From NCBI GenBank assembly GCA_023443765.1, contig JAEZTA010000127.1:1-36636 (forward strand): DNA of 36,636 nucleotides, given 5' to 3'. This document shows positions 15,715-22,986 of this stretch, piece by piece. The stretch comes from Bacteroidota bacterium. Its GTDB lineage: Bacteria; Bacteroidota; Bacteroidia; Bacteroidales; Rikenellaceae. How positions within the stretch are numbered: the first letter of the stretch is position 1; each line of letters opens with the position of its first letter. The notes beneath the pieces were generated by a model. That model did not search any database, was not told the origin of the DNA, and was given only the letters and a program-made list of their open reading frames with translations. The position numbers and the translations under genes are program-made.

Positions 15715-17430
15715 ATGAGAATACAAAGGAGAATCACCCTGGGCATCGGCATCCTCTTCGCCATGATCCTGCTGCTGGGCATCCAGTCGGTCAGCTATGT
15801 CCGCGAGCTCTCGCGGGCGACCGGAACCATCCTCGCCGACAACTACAACTCGCTGCAATACGCCGGGGACATGCTGCGGTCGCTCAACGACATCGGAGCC
15901 GACTCCGTATCGCGGCACGCCCTGCGCCAGAGCCTCGCGCTGCAACAGGAGAACATCACCGAGATCAGCGAGAAAGAGACTACAGCGGCGCTCGAACGCC
16001 ACGTTGCCTCGCTGAGCGACCCCGTCACCGAAGCCGAAATCCGAACCGTACGCCAGGACCTGTTCCGGATCATGGAACTGAACATGGCGGCCATCCGCGC
16101 CAAAAGCGCCGGGGTGGAGCAGCGCGCCGACTACGTGATGTGGTGGTTGATCGTCGCTGCGGCCCTCTGCGCCCTGATCGCCGGAGGCATCCTGGTCTGG
16201 TTCCCGCAACTGGTGCTACGTCCGATCGACGCCCTGAAAAAGGGTATCACCCAGATCGCCAACCACAACTACCGGGAGCGGCTCGATTTCTCGGGCAACC
16301 GCGAGTTCGAATCGGTCGCCGATTCGTTCAACAACATGGCCGCCAAACTCGATGAATACCGCCGCAGTTCACTCGACGACCTGATGATGGCCAAAAAACG
16401 CATCGAAGCGATCGTCAACACGCTCCACGAACCGATCGTGGGATTGGGTCCCGACCGCAAAATCCTCTTCATGAACCGCGAGGCGCTCTCGGTGCTGAAC
16501 CTCCGGGAAGATGCCATCGGGCGCGACGCCACCGAAGTAGCCCTCTCGAACGACCTGCTGCGACGGCTGATCCGCGGACTCTGCGACGAGGCGAAAAAAG
16601 CCGATGACGAACCGCTGAAAATCTATGCCGACAACAAGGAGAGCTTTTTTCAGGTGGAGAACACGCCGCTCTACATTACCCCCGTAGGCGGACGCGACCA
16701 ACAGTTCGTCGGCAACCTGATCATACTGAGCAACATCACCAAATTCAAGGAGCTGGACTCGGCCAAGACCAACTTTATTTCAACCGTCTCGCACGAGATG
16801 AAAACCCCGATCTCGTCGATCCTGATGAGTCTGCAACTGCTCGGCGACGACCGTCTGGGGGCGCTCAACGGCGAGCAGAAACAACTCGTCACCAGCATCA
16901 AGGAGAGCAGCGACCGCCTGCTTTCGATCACGGGCGAACTGCTCAACATGACCCAGATCGAGACGGGCAAACTTAAACTGATACCTAAGGTAACCAAGCC
17001 TATCGAACTGATAGACTATGCCGTAAAGGCAACACAGGTGCTGGCCGAACGGTTCTGCTGCTTCGTCGAAGTGGACTATCCGGAGAAGATCGCGAAACTC
17101 TTCGTCGATAACGAAAAGATCGCCTGGGTCATCACCAACCTGCTGTCGAACGCCATCCACCATTCGCCCGAACGGTCGCGCATCATCATCGGGGCCGTGC
17201 AGCGCGAAAAAGCCGTCGAAATCTACGTCCAGGACTTCGGGCGCGGCATCGACCCGCGCTACCACAAGAGCATTTTCGAACGTTATTTCCGCGTTCCGGG
17301 AACCAAAGTGCAGGGTAGCGGGCTGGGGCTGGCCATCTCCAAGGAGTTCGTCGAGGCGCACGGGGGTTCGATCTCGGTCGAAAGCGAAATCGGCCGCGGC
17401 AGCCGCTTCTCGATCCTGCTTCCGCCCTGA
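15715..17430 (+). CDS. HAMP-PAS sensor histidine kinase of the kdp locus
   Basis: A 571-residue membrane kinase. A membrane helix at about 8-28, a periplasmic helical segment (30-140), a second helix (142-165) and a HAMP linker (165-220) come first. A PAS domain follows at about 228-345. Then come HisKA with SHEMKTP (phospho-acceptor His360) and a HATPase domain with NLLSNAIHH, DFGRGIDP, FERYFR and GSGLGLAI. It begins 3 bp after the truncated kdpD and ends the operon. It probably supplies the kinase activity KdpD lacks and phosphorylates the sigma-54 regulator at 7517 (inference). Its periplasmic segment has no recognisable ligand-binding fold. No terminator is evident in the 90 bp that follow. 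Confidence 0.93.
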   Translation: MRIQRRITLGIGILFAMILLLGIQSVSYVRELSRATGTILADNYNSLQYAGDMLRSLNDIGADSVSRHALRQSLALQQENITEISEKETTAALERHVASLSDPVTEAEIRTVRQDLFRIMELNMAAIRAKSAGVEQRADYVMWWLIVAAALCALIAGGILVWFPQLVLRPIDALKKGITQIANHNYRERLDFSGNREFESVADSFNNMAAKLDEYRRSSLDDLMMAKKRIEAIVNTLHEPIVGLGPDRKILFMNREALSVLNLREDAIGRDATEVALSNDLLRRLIRGLCDEAKKADDEPLKIYADNKESFFQVENTPLYITPVGGRDQQFVGNLIILSNITKFKELDSAKTNFISTVSHEMKTPISSILMSLQLLGDDRLGALNGEQKQLVTSIKESSDRLLSITGELLNMTQIETGKLKLIPKVTKPIELIDYAVKATQVLAERFCCFVEVDYPEKIAKLFVDNEKIAWVITNLLSNAIHHSPERSRIIIGAVQREKAVEIYVQDFGRGIDPRYHKSIFERYFRVPGTKVQGSGLGLAISKEFVEAHGGSISVESEIGRGSRFSILLPP

Positions 17431-17470
17431 TACGAGCGCGTCGCCATACGAAAATCGCTATAATTCGGTA

Positions 17471-17501
17471 TTGCCCGACTGGCGGTATTTTGCCTACTTT
17501 G
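17471..17501 (+). promoter_or_regulatory. Candidate promoter of the TetR gene at 17521
   Basis: TTG at 17471-17473, a 20-base spacer, then CTACTTTG at 17494-17501. The -7 differs from TAnnTTTG in its first two bases. The same GGTATTGCCC-type -33 region and TACTTTGC -7 recur before the flavodoxin gene. A tandem GGTATT (17467-17472 and 17484-17489) overlaps it. Confidence 0.5.
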
Positions 17502-17520
17502 CATCGTCAAACAGAGCAAG

Positions 17521-18132
17521 ATGCAAACGTGCAAAGACGAAATACGGACCGGAATCCTGCGGCATGCCGCAGCGGTATTCCGTACACGCGGCTTTGCAAG
17601 GAGTTCCATGCGCGAAATCGCCGCGACGGCGCACGTCGGGCTGAGCAACATCTACAACTATTTCCCGGGCAAGGACGCCCTCTTCCGCGAAACCGTACGG
17701 CCCGCGGTACGCAAATTCGAACGCATGCTCGAAGAGCACCACGGACAGCAGGGTACGGACATCGCGGGGATGTTCTCGGAGGAATCGTTCAGGCAGTTGG
17801 TCGGGAAATACCTGCAACTGCTCCGCGAAAACCGGACGGAACTGGAACTGCTCTTTTTCTGCTCGCAGGGCTCGACGCTGGCGAACTTCCGCGAGACTTA
17901 CACCGTCCGTTCGACGGCAATCGTGCAGAACTATTTCCGCGAAGCGAAACGACGCCATCCGCAGGTCGAAACCGGCGTTTCCGACTTTTTCATCCACCTG
18001 CATGCCGCATGGATGTTCACGTTGTTCGAAGAGTTGCTGATGCACCGCATCCATCCCCGCGAGACGGAACGGGTCATACGGGAATACATCACCTTTGAAA
18101 TCACCGGTTGGAGGGAGCTTATGAAGATATAA
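17521..18132 (+). CDS. TetR/AcrR-family transcriptional regulator
   Basis: A 203-residue repressor-type protein. The N-terminal helix-turn-helix is typical: ILRHAAAVFRTRGFARSSMR, then IAATAHVGLSNIYNYFPGKD at about 37-56. The ligand-binding C-terminal part has no recognisable subclass. It stands alone after the kdp operon and before the flavodoxin genes, all on the same strand. Its target is unknown; the flavodoxin operon or its own promoter are the nearest candidates. The last codons and the stop lie in a 12-bp hairpin (18110-18141). Confidence 0.88.
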   Translation: MQTCKDEIRTGILRHAAAVFRTRGFARSSMREIAATAHVGLSNIYNYFPGKDALFRETVRPAVRKFERMLEEHHGQQGTDIAGMFSEESFRQLVGKYLQLLRENRTELELLFFCSQGSTLANFRETYTVRSTAIVQNYFREAKRRHPQVETGVSDFFIHLHAAWMFTLFEELLMHRIHPRETERVIREYITFEITGWRELMKI

Positions 18133-18141
18133 GCTCCCTCC
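18110..18141 (+). terminator. 12-bp hairpin overlapping the TetR stop codon
   Basis: GGAGGGAGCTTA (18110-18121) pairs perfectly with TAAGCTCCCTCC (18130-18141) around an eight-base loop, and the TAA stop is in the right arm. No T-run follows, so it is a 3'-end stabiliser or weak terminator rather than a classical one. Confidence 0.55.
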
Positions 18142-18162
18142 CGGCTTATACGTATGTTTCCA

Positions 18163-18179
18163 TATCACCTGATACAGGT
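18163..18179. promoter_or_regulatory. Overlapping palindromes upstream of the flavodoxin promoter
   Basis: TATCA-CC-TGATA (18163-18174) overlaps ACCTG-ATA-CAGGT (18167-18179). They lie about 35-50 bp before the -33 element of the flavodoxin gene, a normal place for an operator or activator site. The sequence does not match a standard Fur box. Confidence 0.35.
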
Positions 18180-18213
18180 ATTCGGGGCGAAATGAAAACC
18201 CCAAAAATGGGTA

Positions 18214-18244
18214 TTGCCCCGCCCCGGACAATGTCGTTACTTTG
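18214..18244 (+). promoter_or_regulatory. Promoter of the flavodoxin operon
   Basis: TTG (18214-18216), 20 bases, then TTACTTTG (18237-18244), one mismatch from TAnnTTTG. The ATG is 24 bp further on at 18269. Confidence 0.6.
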
Positions 18245-18268
18245 CAAAAAATCAAAAACACGACAACC

Positions 18269-18760
18269 ATGACCGGAATTTTTTATGGAAGCACGATGGG
18301 AACGACGGAAGCCGTTGCCGAAGATATTGCAAAACAACTGGGCGTATCCACCGCCGACATCCACAACGTGGCCAACACACAGGCCGATGAAACGAACAAA
18401 TACGACCTGCTGGTACTCGGCTCTTCAACGTGGGGATGCGGCGAGTTGCAGGACGACTGGTACGGATTCCTCGACGCCCTGAAGACTAAAGACCTCTCCG
18501 GAAAGCAGGTCGCACTGTTCGGCTGCGGCGACAGCAGTGGCTATCCCAACACCTTCTGCGACGCCTTGGGGCTGATCTTCGAAGGGTTGCAGGGAACGGG
18601 CTGCACGTTCATCGGGTCGTACGTTCCCGAAGGCTATGACGTTACGGATTCACTGGTCTGCAACGAAGGCCGGTTCGTCGGACTGGCCATCGACGACAGC
18701 GACCCGGGCAAAACCGACGAACGGATCGCCACCTGGTGCCGGAGCCTTAAAACCGCCTGA
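18269..18760 (+). CDS. fldA: Flavodoxin (long-chain type)
   Basis: A 163-residue FMN protein that carries single electrons in place of ferredoxin, usually when iron is short. The FMN phosphate loop is YGSTMGTTE near residues 6-14. The second flavin loop is SSTWGCGELQDDW (about 51-63), and the third is FGCGDSSGYPNTFCDALG. FIGSYVPEGYDVTDS is the insertion of long-chain flavodoxins. I chose the ATG at 18269 over an in-frame TTG at 18242 because the -7 element ends at 18244. The DUF2023 gene starts 2 bp after its stop. Confidence 0.95.
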   Translation: MTGIFYGSTMGTTEAVAEDIAKQLGVSTADIHNVANTQADETNKYDLLVLGSSTWGCGELQDDWYGFLDALKTKDLSGKQVALFGCGDSSGYPNTFCDALGLIFEGLQGTGCTFIGSYVPEGYDVTDSLVCNEGRFVGLAIDDSDPGKTDERIATWCRSLKTA

Positions 18761-18762
18761 CG

Positions 18763-19119
18763 ATGAGCGCCGAGGATTTCAGCCGTTACGGCTCGATGAA
18801 ACTCTTCATGCACCACATCTACGAGTTTCAGAAGGGTGTGCGGAGCCTGGTGCTGTGCACGATATGCCGCACGTGCGCTTCGCTGGTCTGCGAGCGCCTC
18901 GACCGCCTGGGCATCGGACACCTGACGCAGCCGGTTACCGACAACAAGGTCAACCTCTACTTCGGCAACCCGTTGTGCCTGAATGCGGTACGAACCTTCG
19001 TCCACAAACCGCTCAACGAACTGACACCCGAGGAGGATTTCATGCTCGGCGCCATGCTGGGTTACGACATCACCCGGCAGTGCGAACGCTACTGCAAGCG
19101 CAAACACCAAATTGCATAA
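18763..19119 (+). CDS. DUF2023 protein, Cys-rich, linked to flavodoxin
   Basis: A 118-residue soluble protein. MKLFMHHIYEFQKGVRSLVL near the N-terminus and EEDFMLGAMLGYD plus QCERYC near the end match my memory of DUF2023, a small family that often sits beside flavodoxin genes in Bacteroidetes and epsilonproteobacteria. It has seven Cys (32, 35, 38, 43, 72, 107, 111), with CxxCxxCxxxxC in the first half and CxxxC in the second. This could bind an iron-sulfur cluster or metal, but family members need not share all of these Cys. Position 2 bp after fldA suggests a flavodoxin partner or assembly factor. Exact function is unknown. An alternative start is the Met at residue 12. Confidence 0.8.
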   Translation: MSAEDFSRYGSMKLFMHHIYEFQKGVRSLVLCTICRTCASLVCERLDRLGIGHLTQPVTDNKVNLYFGNPLCLNAVRTFVHKPLNELTPEEDFMLGAMLGYDITRQCERYCKRKHQIA

Positions 19120-19141
19120 CGACAACACTTATTTAAAAACG

Positions 19142-19729
19142 ATGAAACGAATCATTATCCTGGTTACCACACTCGCGGCAACCCTGGCCTTCACGGCCTG
19201 CGGCAGCCGGAACGCCGGTAAAAACAACCAGACCGCAGAAGCGACCACGACGGCTGTCACGCAGGTCGACGATCTGCTCACCCGGGCCGAAACGCTCACC
19301 GGGCAGGAGGTCACGATCGAGGGTGTCTGCACACATATCTGCCGCCACGGAGGCCGCAAACTGTTCCTGATGGGGTCCGACAACAAAAAAGTTATCCGCA
19401 TCGAAGCCGGCGACAAGATCGGCTCGTTCGGCCCCGAATGCGTGAACAACCTCGTCCGCGTCACGGGAACGCTCACCGAGGACCGTATCGACGAAGCCTA
19501 CCTCACGCAGTGGGAGCAGCGGGTGAAGGACCAAACAGCCGAAAAACACGGTTCGGACGAAGCCGGATGCAGCACCGAAAAGCAGGCGCGCGGCGAGTCG
19601 GCAACCTTAGGCCCCGAAAAGCGGATCGCCGCCTTCCGGGCCCGTATCGCCGACCGCAAGGCCAAAGAGGGCAAAGACTACCTCTCGTTCTACCACGTCT
19701 ACGGCCTGAGCTACGAAATCATCAAATAA
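19142..19729 (+). CDS. Lipoprotein with OB-fold-like domain and Cys/His motif
   Basis: A 195-residue lipoprotein with unrecognised family. The signal ends in the lipobox FTAC (Cys20). An OB-fold-like strand pattern, TGQEVTIEGVCTHICRHGG then KLFLMGSD and VRVTGTL, occupies residues about 52-112. It carries CTHICRH at 63-69 (Cys63, His65, Cys67, His69) and Cys100, which could bind metal or form disulfides. The C-terminal third is charged and helical and ends YHVYGLSYEIIK. I start it at 19142; an in-frame ATG at 19112 lies before the signal peptide and inside the end of the DUF2023 gene. The PepSY-type gene follows 6 bp later, so these are one operon. Confidence 0.7.
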   Translation: MKRIIILVTTLAATLAFTACGSRNAGKNNQTAEATTTAVTQVDDLLTRAETLTGQEVTIEGVCTHICRHGGRKLFLMGSDNKKVIRIEAGDKIGSFGPECVNNLVRVTGTLTEDRIDEAYLTQWEQRVKDQTAEKHGSDEAGCSTEKQARGESATLGPEKRIAAFRARIADRKAKEGKDYLSFYHVYGLSYEIIK

Positions 19730-19735
19730 CGACGA

Positions 19736-20314
19736 ATGGACAGACGAAAATTCATGTCCGCCGTACGAAAATGGAGCAGGCCGGTTCACCGCGACCTCTC
19801 CTTTTTCTTTACAGGCGTATTACTGATCTATGCCGTATCGGGCTTTATGCTCAACCACAAACGGGATTTCAATTCCAACTATTCGGTCGAACGGCGCGAA
19901 CTGACGCTTACCGGGACCTATCCCCAAACGCCCGAAGCGTGGGACGCCGAGACGGCACAGCGACAACTCGCCGCAATCGGCGAGGAGGGCAATTACCTCA
20001 AACATTACTCCCCGGAGGCGGGGCAACTGAAAATCTTTATCCGGGGCGGCAGTTCGCTGACCGCCGACCTCGCCACGGGGAAGGCTGTCTACGAGTCGAT
20101 CCGCAAACGGCCTCTGCTGAGCAGCCTGAACCGCCTGCACTACAACCCCTCGCGGTGGTGGACGGTCTTTTCAGACATCTTCCTGGGCTGCCTCGTCGTC
20201 ATCATCCTTTCGGGGCTGGTGATGATCCGCGGCCCGAAAGGGTTGTGGGGCCGGGGAGGCATCGAGCTATTGGCCGGAATCCTCGTCCCGCTGCTGTTCA
20301 TCTTCCTGAGCTGA
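19736..20314 (+). CDS. PepSY-associated TM-helix membrane protein
   Basis: A 192-residue inner-membrane protein. The first helix region, HRDLSFFFTGVLLIYAVSGFMLNHK (read residues about 19-43), and the second region, SSLNRLHYNPSRWWTVFSDIFL, carry His residues typical of the PepSY-associated TM family. In larger relatives these form membrane electron-transfer or iron-reductase-like units. A periplasmic loop (about 45-120) lies between them, and two helices close the protein. Length is short for the family. Coupling to flavodoxin suggests a role in moving electrons across the membrane, for instance in iron or heme uptake. That is inference; no cofactor site is proven. Confidence 0.75.
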   Translation: MDRRKFMSAVRKWSRPVHRDLSFFFTGVLLIYAVSGFMLNHKRDFNSNYSVERRELTLTGTYPQTPEAWDAETAQRQLAAIGEEGNYLKHYSPEAGQLKIFIRGGSSLTADLATGKAVYESIRKRPLLSSLNRLHYNPSRWWTVFSDIFLGCLVVIILSGLVMIRGPKGLWGRGGIELLAGILVPLLFIFLS

Positions 20315-20315
20315 C

Positions 20316-20347
20316 AAAAGGAGCGCCCCGCAACGGGCGCTCTTTTC
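20316..20347 (+). terminator. Terminator of the flavodoxin operon
   Basis: The stem (20316-20328 with 20335-20346) includes an AGCGCCC/GGGCGCT core extended by G-C, G-U and A-T pairs, with a six-base loop and a T run. It starts 2 bp after the PepSY stop. Confidence 0.88.
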
Positions 20348-20419
20348 ATTTACCGGCAGGAATGCCGTCGGCGATCCGGGCCCGTTCGTCGATGCAAACG
20401 CCCGGTTCGTCTATTTTAG

Positions 20420-20450
20420 TTGTACACGCAAGAGGCAGCGCCTAGTTTTG
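20420..20450 (+). promoter_or_regulatory. Promoter of the TolC-MacAB efflux operon
   Basis: TTG (20420-20422), 20 bases, then TAGTTTTG (20443-20450), a full match to the Bacteroidetes consensus. The predicted start point is near 20457 and the ATG is at 20468, so the leader is only about 10 bases. Confidence 0.8.
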
Positions 20451-20467
20451 TGGCAAAAGAAAACGCC

Positions 20468-21784
20468 ATGAGACGAAAACTGCTGATAGGATGCGCCGTA
20501 CTGCTCGGCCTGCAAACCGCTGCGGCACAAGATACGCTGAAGGTCTGGACGCTGCAGGAGTGCCTGCATTATGCATTGGAAAACAACATTCAGCTCCGCC
20601 AGAGCCGGAACGACTACCTGTCGGGCGTCGAGGACACCAAGGAGGCCAAAGCCGCATTGCTGCCGTCGCTCTCGGCCTCGACGACACAGGGATACACCAA
20701 TTATCCCTCGTCGAACGCCGTCGACAAGAACAGCTACACCGGAACCTACGGACTAAATGCCGGGATGACGCTCTACGGAGGCGGCAAACTCCGCACGACG
20801 GTCAAACAACAGAACGTCCAGAACCGGATCGACGCACTGTCGGTGGCCGAGGCCGAAAACGACATCCGCATCGCCCTTGTGCAGGCTTACATGCAGGCGC
20901 TCTACGCTGCCGAAGCCGTCGAGGTGGCGGCAGGTACTGCCGAAGTATCCCAGGCCCAGCGCGACCGCGCCGAACAGATGTGGCAGGCCGGGTCGATCAG
21001 CAAGGTCGATTTCGCACAGCTCGAAAGCCAGTATGCGAGCGATGCTTACCAGGTCGTCGTGGCCCGTACGTCGCTCGACAACTACAAACTACAACTCAAG
21101 CAGTTGCTTGAATTAGATATAACGGAGGAAATGAATCTTGCGGCGCCCGCAATCCAAGAGAGTGAGGTGTTGTCAACCCTGCCTGCCAAAGCCGAAATCT
21201 ATGCAACGGCAATGGACGCCATGCCCGAAATCAAGCGCGGGGAACTGGCTGTCGAATCGGCGGAGCTGGGTATTAAGCAGGCGCGCGCAGGATTCTTTCC
21301 GACCGTTTCCCTCTCCGCAGGCATCGGCACGGGCCACATGTCGGGCGGGTCGTTCGAAAGCAGTTCGCAGGTTTGGAACCGTTTCAACGAAAACGTAGGG
21401 CTGACGCTCAGCGTCCCGATCTTCTCCAACCGCAAAAACCGCACGGCGGTCAACAAGGCGCGGCTCACGGTCGCCAACAGCGAACTCTCATGGCAGGATT
21501 TGCAGAAAACACTGCTCCGGGAGGTCGAATCAGCCTACCTCGACGCCATGTCAGCCCAGTCGCAGTACCTCGCGGCCACGGAGAAACAGCGTTATGCCCA
21601 GCAGAGTTTCGACCTCACGGGCGAGCAGTTCAACGTCGGGATGAAGAATACCGTCGAACTGATCACAGCGCAGAACGAACTCTCATCGGCCCGGCAGGAG
21701 GTCCTGCAGGCCAAATACATCGCCCTTATGAACATCGAGTTGCTCAACATCTACCAGGGGCGGAATACCAGTACGATTTATTAA
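20468..21784 (+). CDS. TolC-family outer-membrane efflux protein
   Basis: A 438-residue outer-membrane channel with signal peptide MRRKLLIGCAVLLGLQTAAA. LQECLHYALENNIQLRQSR opens the first of the two helical repeats. Long coiled helices (residues about 100-200 and 290-430), with GYTNYPSS and VGLTLSVPIFSNRKNR strand regions, follow. The start is set by the promoter: an in-frame TTG at 20420 coincides with the -33 box. It is first in an operon with adaptor, ATPase and permease, so it gives the exit duct of a MacAB-like tripartite pump. Confidence 0.95.
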   Translation: MRRKLLIGCAVLLGLQTAAAQDTLKVWTLQECLHYALENNIQLRQSRNDYLSGVEDTKEAKAALLPSLSASTTQGYTNYPSSNAVDKNSYTGTYGLNAGMTLYGGGKLRTTVKQQNVQNRIDALSVAEAENDIRIALVQAYMQALYAAEAVEVAAGTAEVSQAQRDRAEQMWQAGSISKVDFAQLESQYASDAYQVVVARTSLDNYKLQLKQLLELDITEEMNLAAPAIQESEVLSTLPAKAEIYATAMDAMPEIKRGELAVESAELGIKQARAGFFPTVSLSAGIGTGHMSGGSFESSSQVWNRFNENVGLTLSVPIFSNRKNRTAVNKARLTVANSELSWQDLQKTLLREVESAYLDAMSAQSQYLAATEKQRYAQQSFDLTGEQFNVGMKNTVELITAQNELSSARQEVLQAKYIALMNIELLNIYQGRNTSTIY

Positions 21785-21798
21785 AATACACGATAACG

Positions 21799-22983
21799 AT
21801 GAAAAAAAAGAATATTTTGATCGCGGCGTGCATCGTTGCCGCGGCCCTCGGCCTCTGGCTGTTGCTGCGCCCGGCGAAGAGCGGCGGAATCACGCTGGAA
21901 ACCGCCCAGACCAGCCGCATCACGATCCGCAACTCGGTGACAGCGACCGGTACGGTGGAACCCGTCACCGAAGTCGAGGTTGGTACGCAGGTGTCGGGCA
22001 TCATCGACCGTCTCTACGCCGATTACAACGACGTGGTGAAGGCCGGACAGTTGATCGCCGAGATGGACAAGGTGACGCTGCAGGCCGAACTGGAATCCTC
22101 GCAGGCCCAGCTGGAAAGCAGCAAGACCGAATACGAATACCAGTTGAAGAACTACACGCGCACCAAAACCCTGCACGAAAAGGAATTAGTGAGCGATTCG
22201 GAGTACGACGAAGCCTACTACCTGTATGAAAAGGCGCGCAACGCCTACGAGCAGGCCAAAGCGGCGATCATCAAGGTAAAACGCAACCTGGGCTACGCCA
22301 CCATCACCTCGCCGATCGACGGTGTCGTGATCAGCCGGGCCGTGGAGGAGGGGCAGACCGTAGCCGCCGGGTTCGAAACCCCGACGCTATTCACCATCGC
22401 CGCCGACCTGACGCAAATGCAAGTCGTGGCCGATGTGGACGAGGCCGACATCGGGCAGGTAGCCGACAACCAGCGCGTGACGTTCACCGTCGACGCCTAT
22501 CCCGACGACACGTTCGAAGGGACCGTGAAGCAGGTGCGCCTGCAGGCTACGACCGAATCGAGCGTCGTGACTTACGAGGTCGTCATCACGGCCTACAACC
22601 CCGATCTGAAGCTCAAACCGGGACTCACGGCCAACGTCACGATCTATACGCTGGAAAAGGACAATGCACTGGCCGTGCCGACCAAGGCGCTGCGGTTCGT
22701 ACCCGATGAGGAGTTGCTCTCGGAACTGAACCTGACCGTAGAACCGGCCTCGGAACACAGTGTCGTGGGCAAACGCGAAGTTTGGGTCCGCAGCGGACAG
22801 ACGCTCTCGGCACGGTTCGTCACGACGGGCGCTGCAAGCGGCGACCTGACCGAGATCGTCGAAGGACTCTCCGACGGCGACGAGGTGGCCGTAGGGATGA
22901 CCGCCGAAGTGGTCGCAACTGCTGCTTCCGCCGAACGTAGCCCCTTCATGCCGACGCCTCCGGGCGGCAACAAAAAGAAATAA
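21799..22983 (+). CDS. MacA-like periplasmic adaptor (HlyD/RND-type MFP)
   Basis: A 394-residue adaptor that links the MacB-type pump to TolC. I chose the ATG at 21799, 14 bp after tolC, which gives an N-terminal signal-anchor (residues 5-24). A longer frame from 21373 is only the overlap with tolC. The lipoyl halves are VEPVTEVEVGTQVSGII with the following GQLIAEMD and YATITSPIDGVVISRAVEEG. The helical hairpin lies between them (about 90-165), and beta-barrel and membrane-proximal domains follow. The end is Pro/Lys-rich. It overlaps nothing and is 3 bp before the ATPase gene. Confidence 0.93.
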   Translation: MKKKNILIAACIVAAALGLWLLLRPAKSGGITLETAQTSRITIRNSVTATGTVEPVTEVEVGTQVSGIIDRLYADYNDVVKAGQLIAEMDKVTLQAELESSQAQLESSKTEYEYQLKNYTRTKTLHEKELVSDSEYDEAYYLYEKARNAYEQAKAAIIKVKRNLGYATITSPIDGVVISRAVEEGQTVAAGFETPTLFTIAADLTQMQVVADVDEADIGQVADNQRVTFTVDAYPDDTFEGTVKQVRLQATTESSVVTYEVVITAYNPDLKLKPGLTANVTIYTLEKDNALAVPTKALRFVPDEELLSELNLTVEPASEHSVVGKREVWVRSGQTLSARFVTTGAASGDLTEIVEGLSDGDEVAVGMTAEVVATAASAERSPFMPTPPGGNKKK

Positions 22984-22986
22984 GCC

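Noticed and set aside
14590..17430. kdpD broken by a frameshift into two pieces
   Set aside because: The second gene is not the missing KdpD half: it has its own membrane helices, HAMP and PAS domains and lacks the KdpD four-helix region. The split is architectural.
18142..18268. A Fur box in front of the flavodoxin gene
   Set aside because: No stretch approaches GATAATGATTATC; the palindromes present have different sequences, so iron control through Fur is not supported by this window.
20420..20467. TTG start for the first TolC gene
   Set aside because: The TTG is the -33 box of a consensus promoter whose -7 lies at 20443-20450, so it cannot be transcribed from that promoter.
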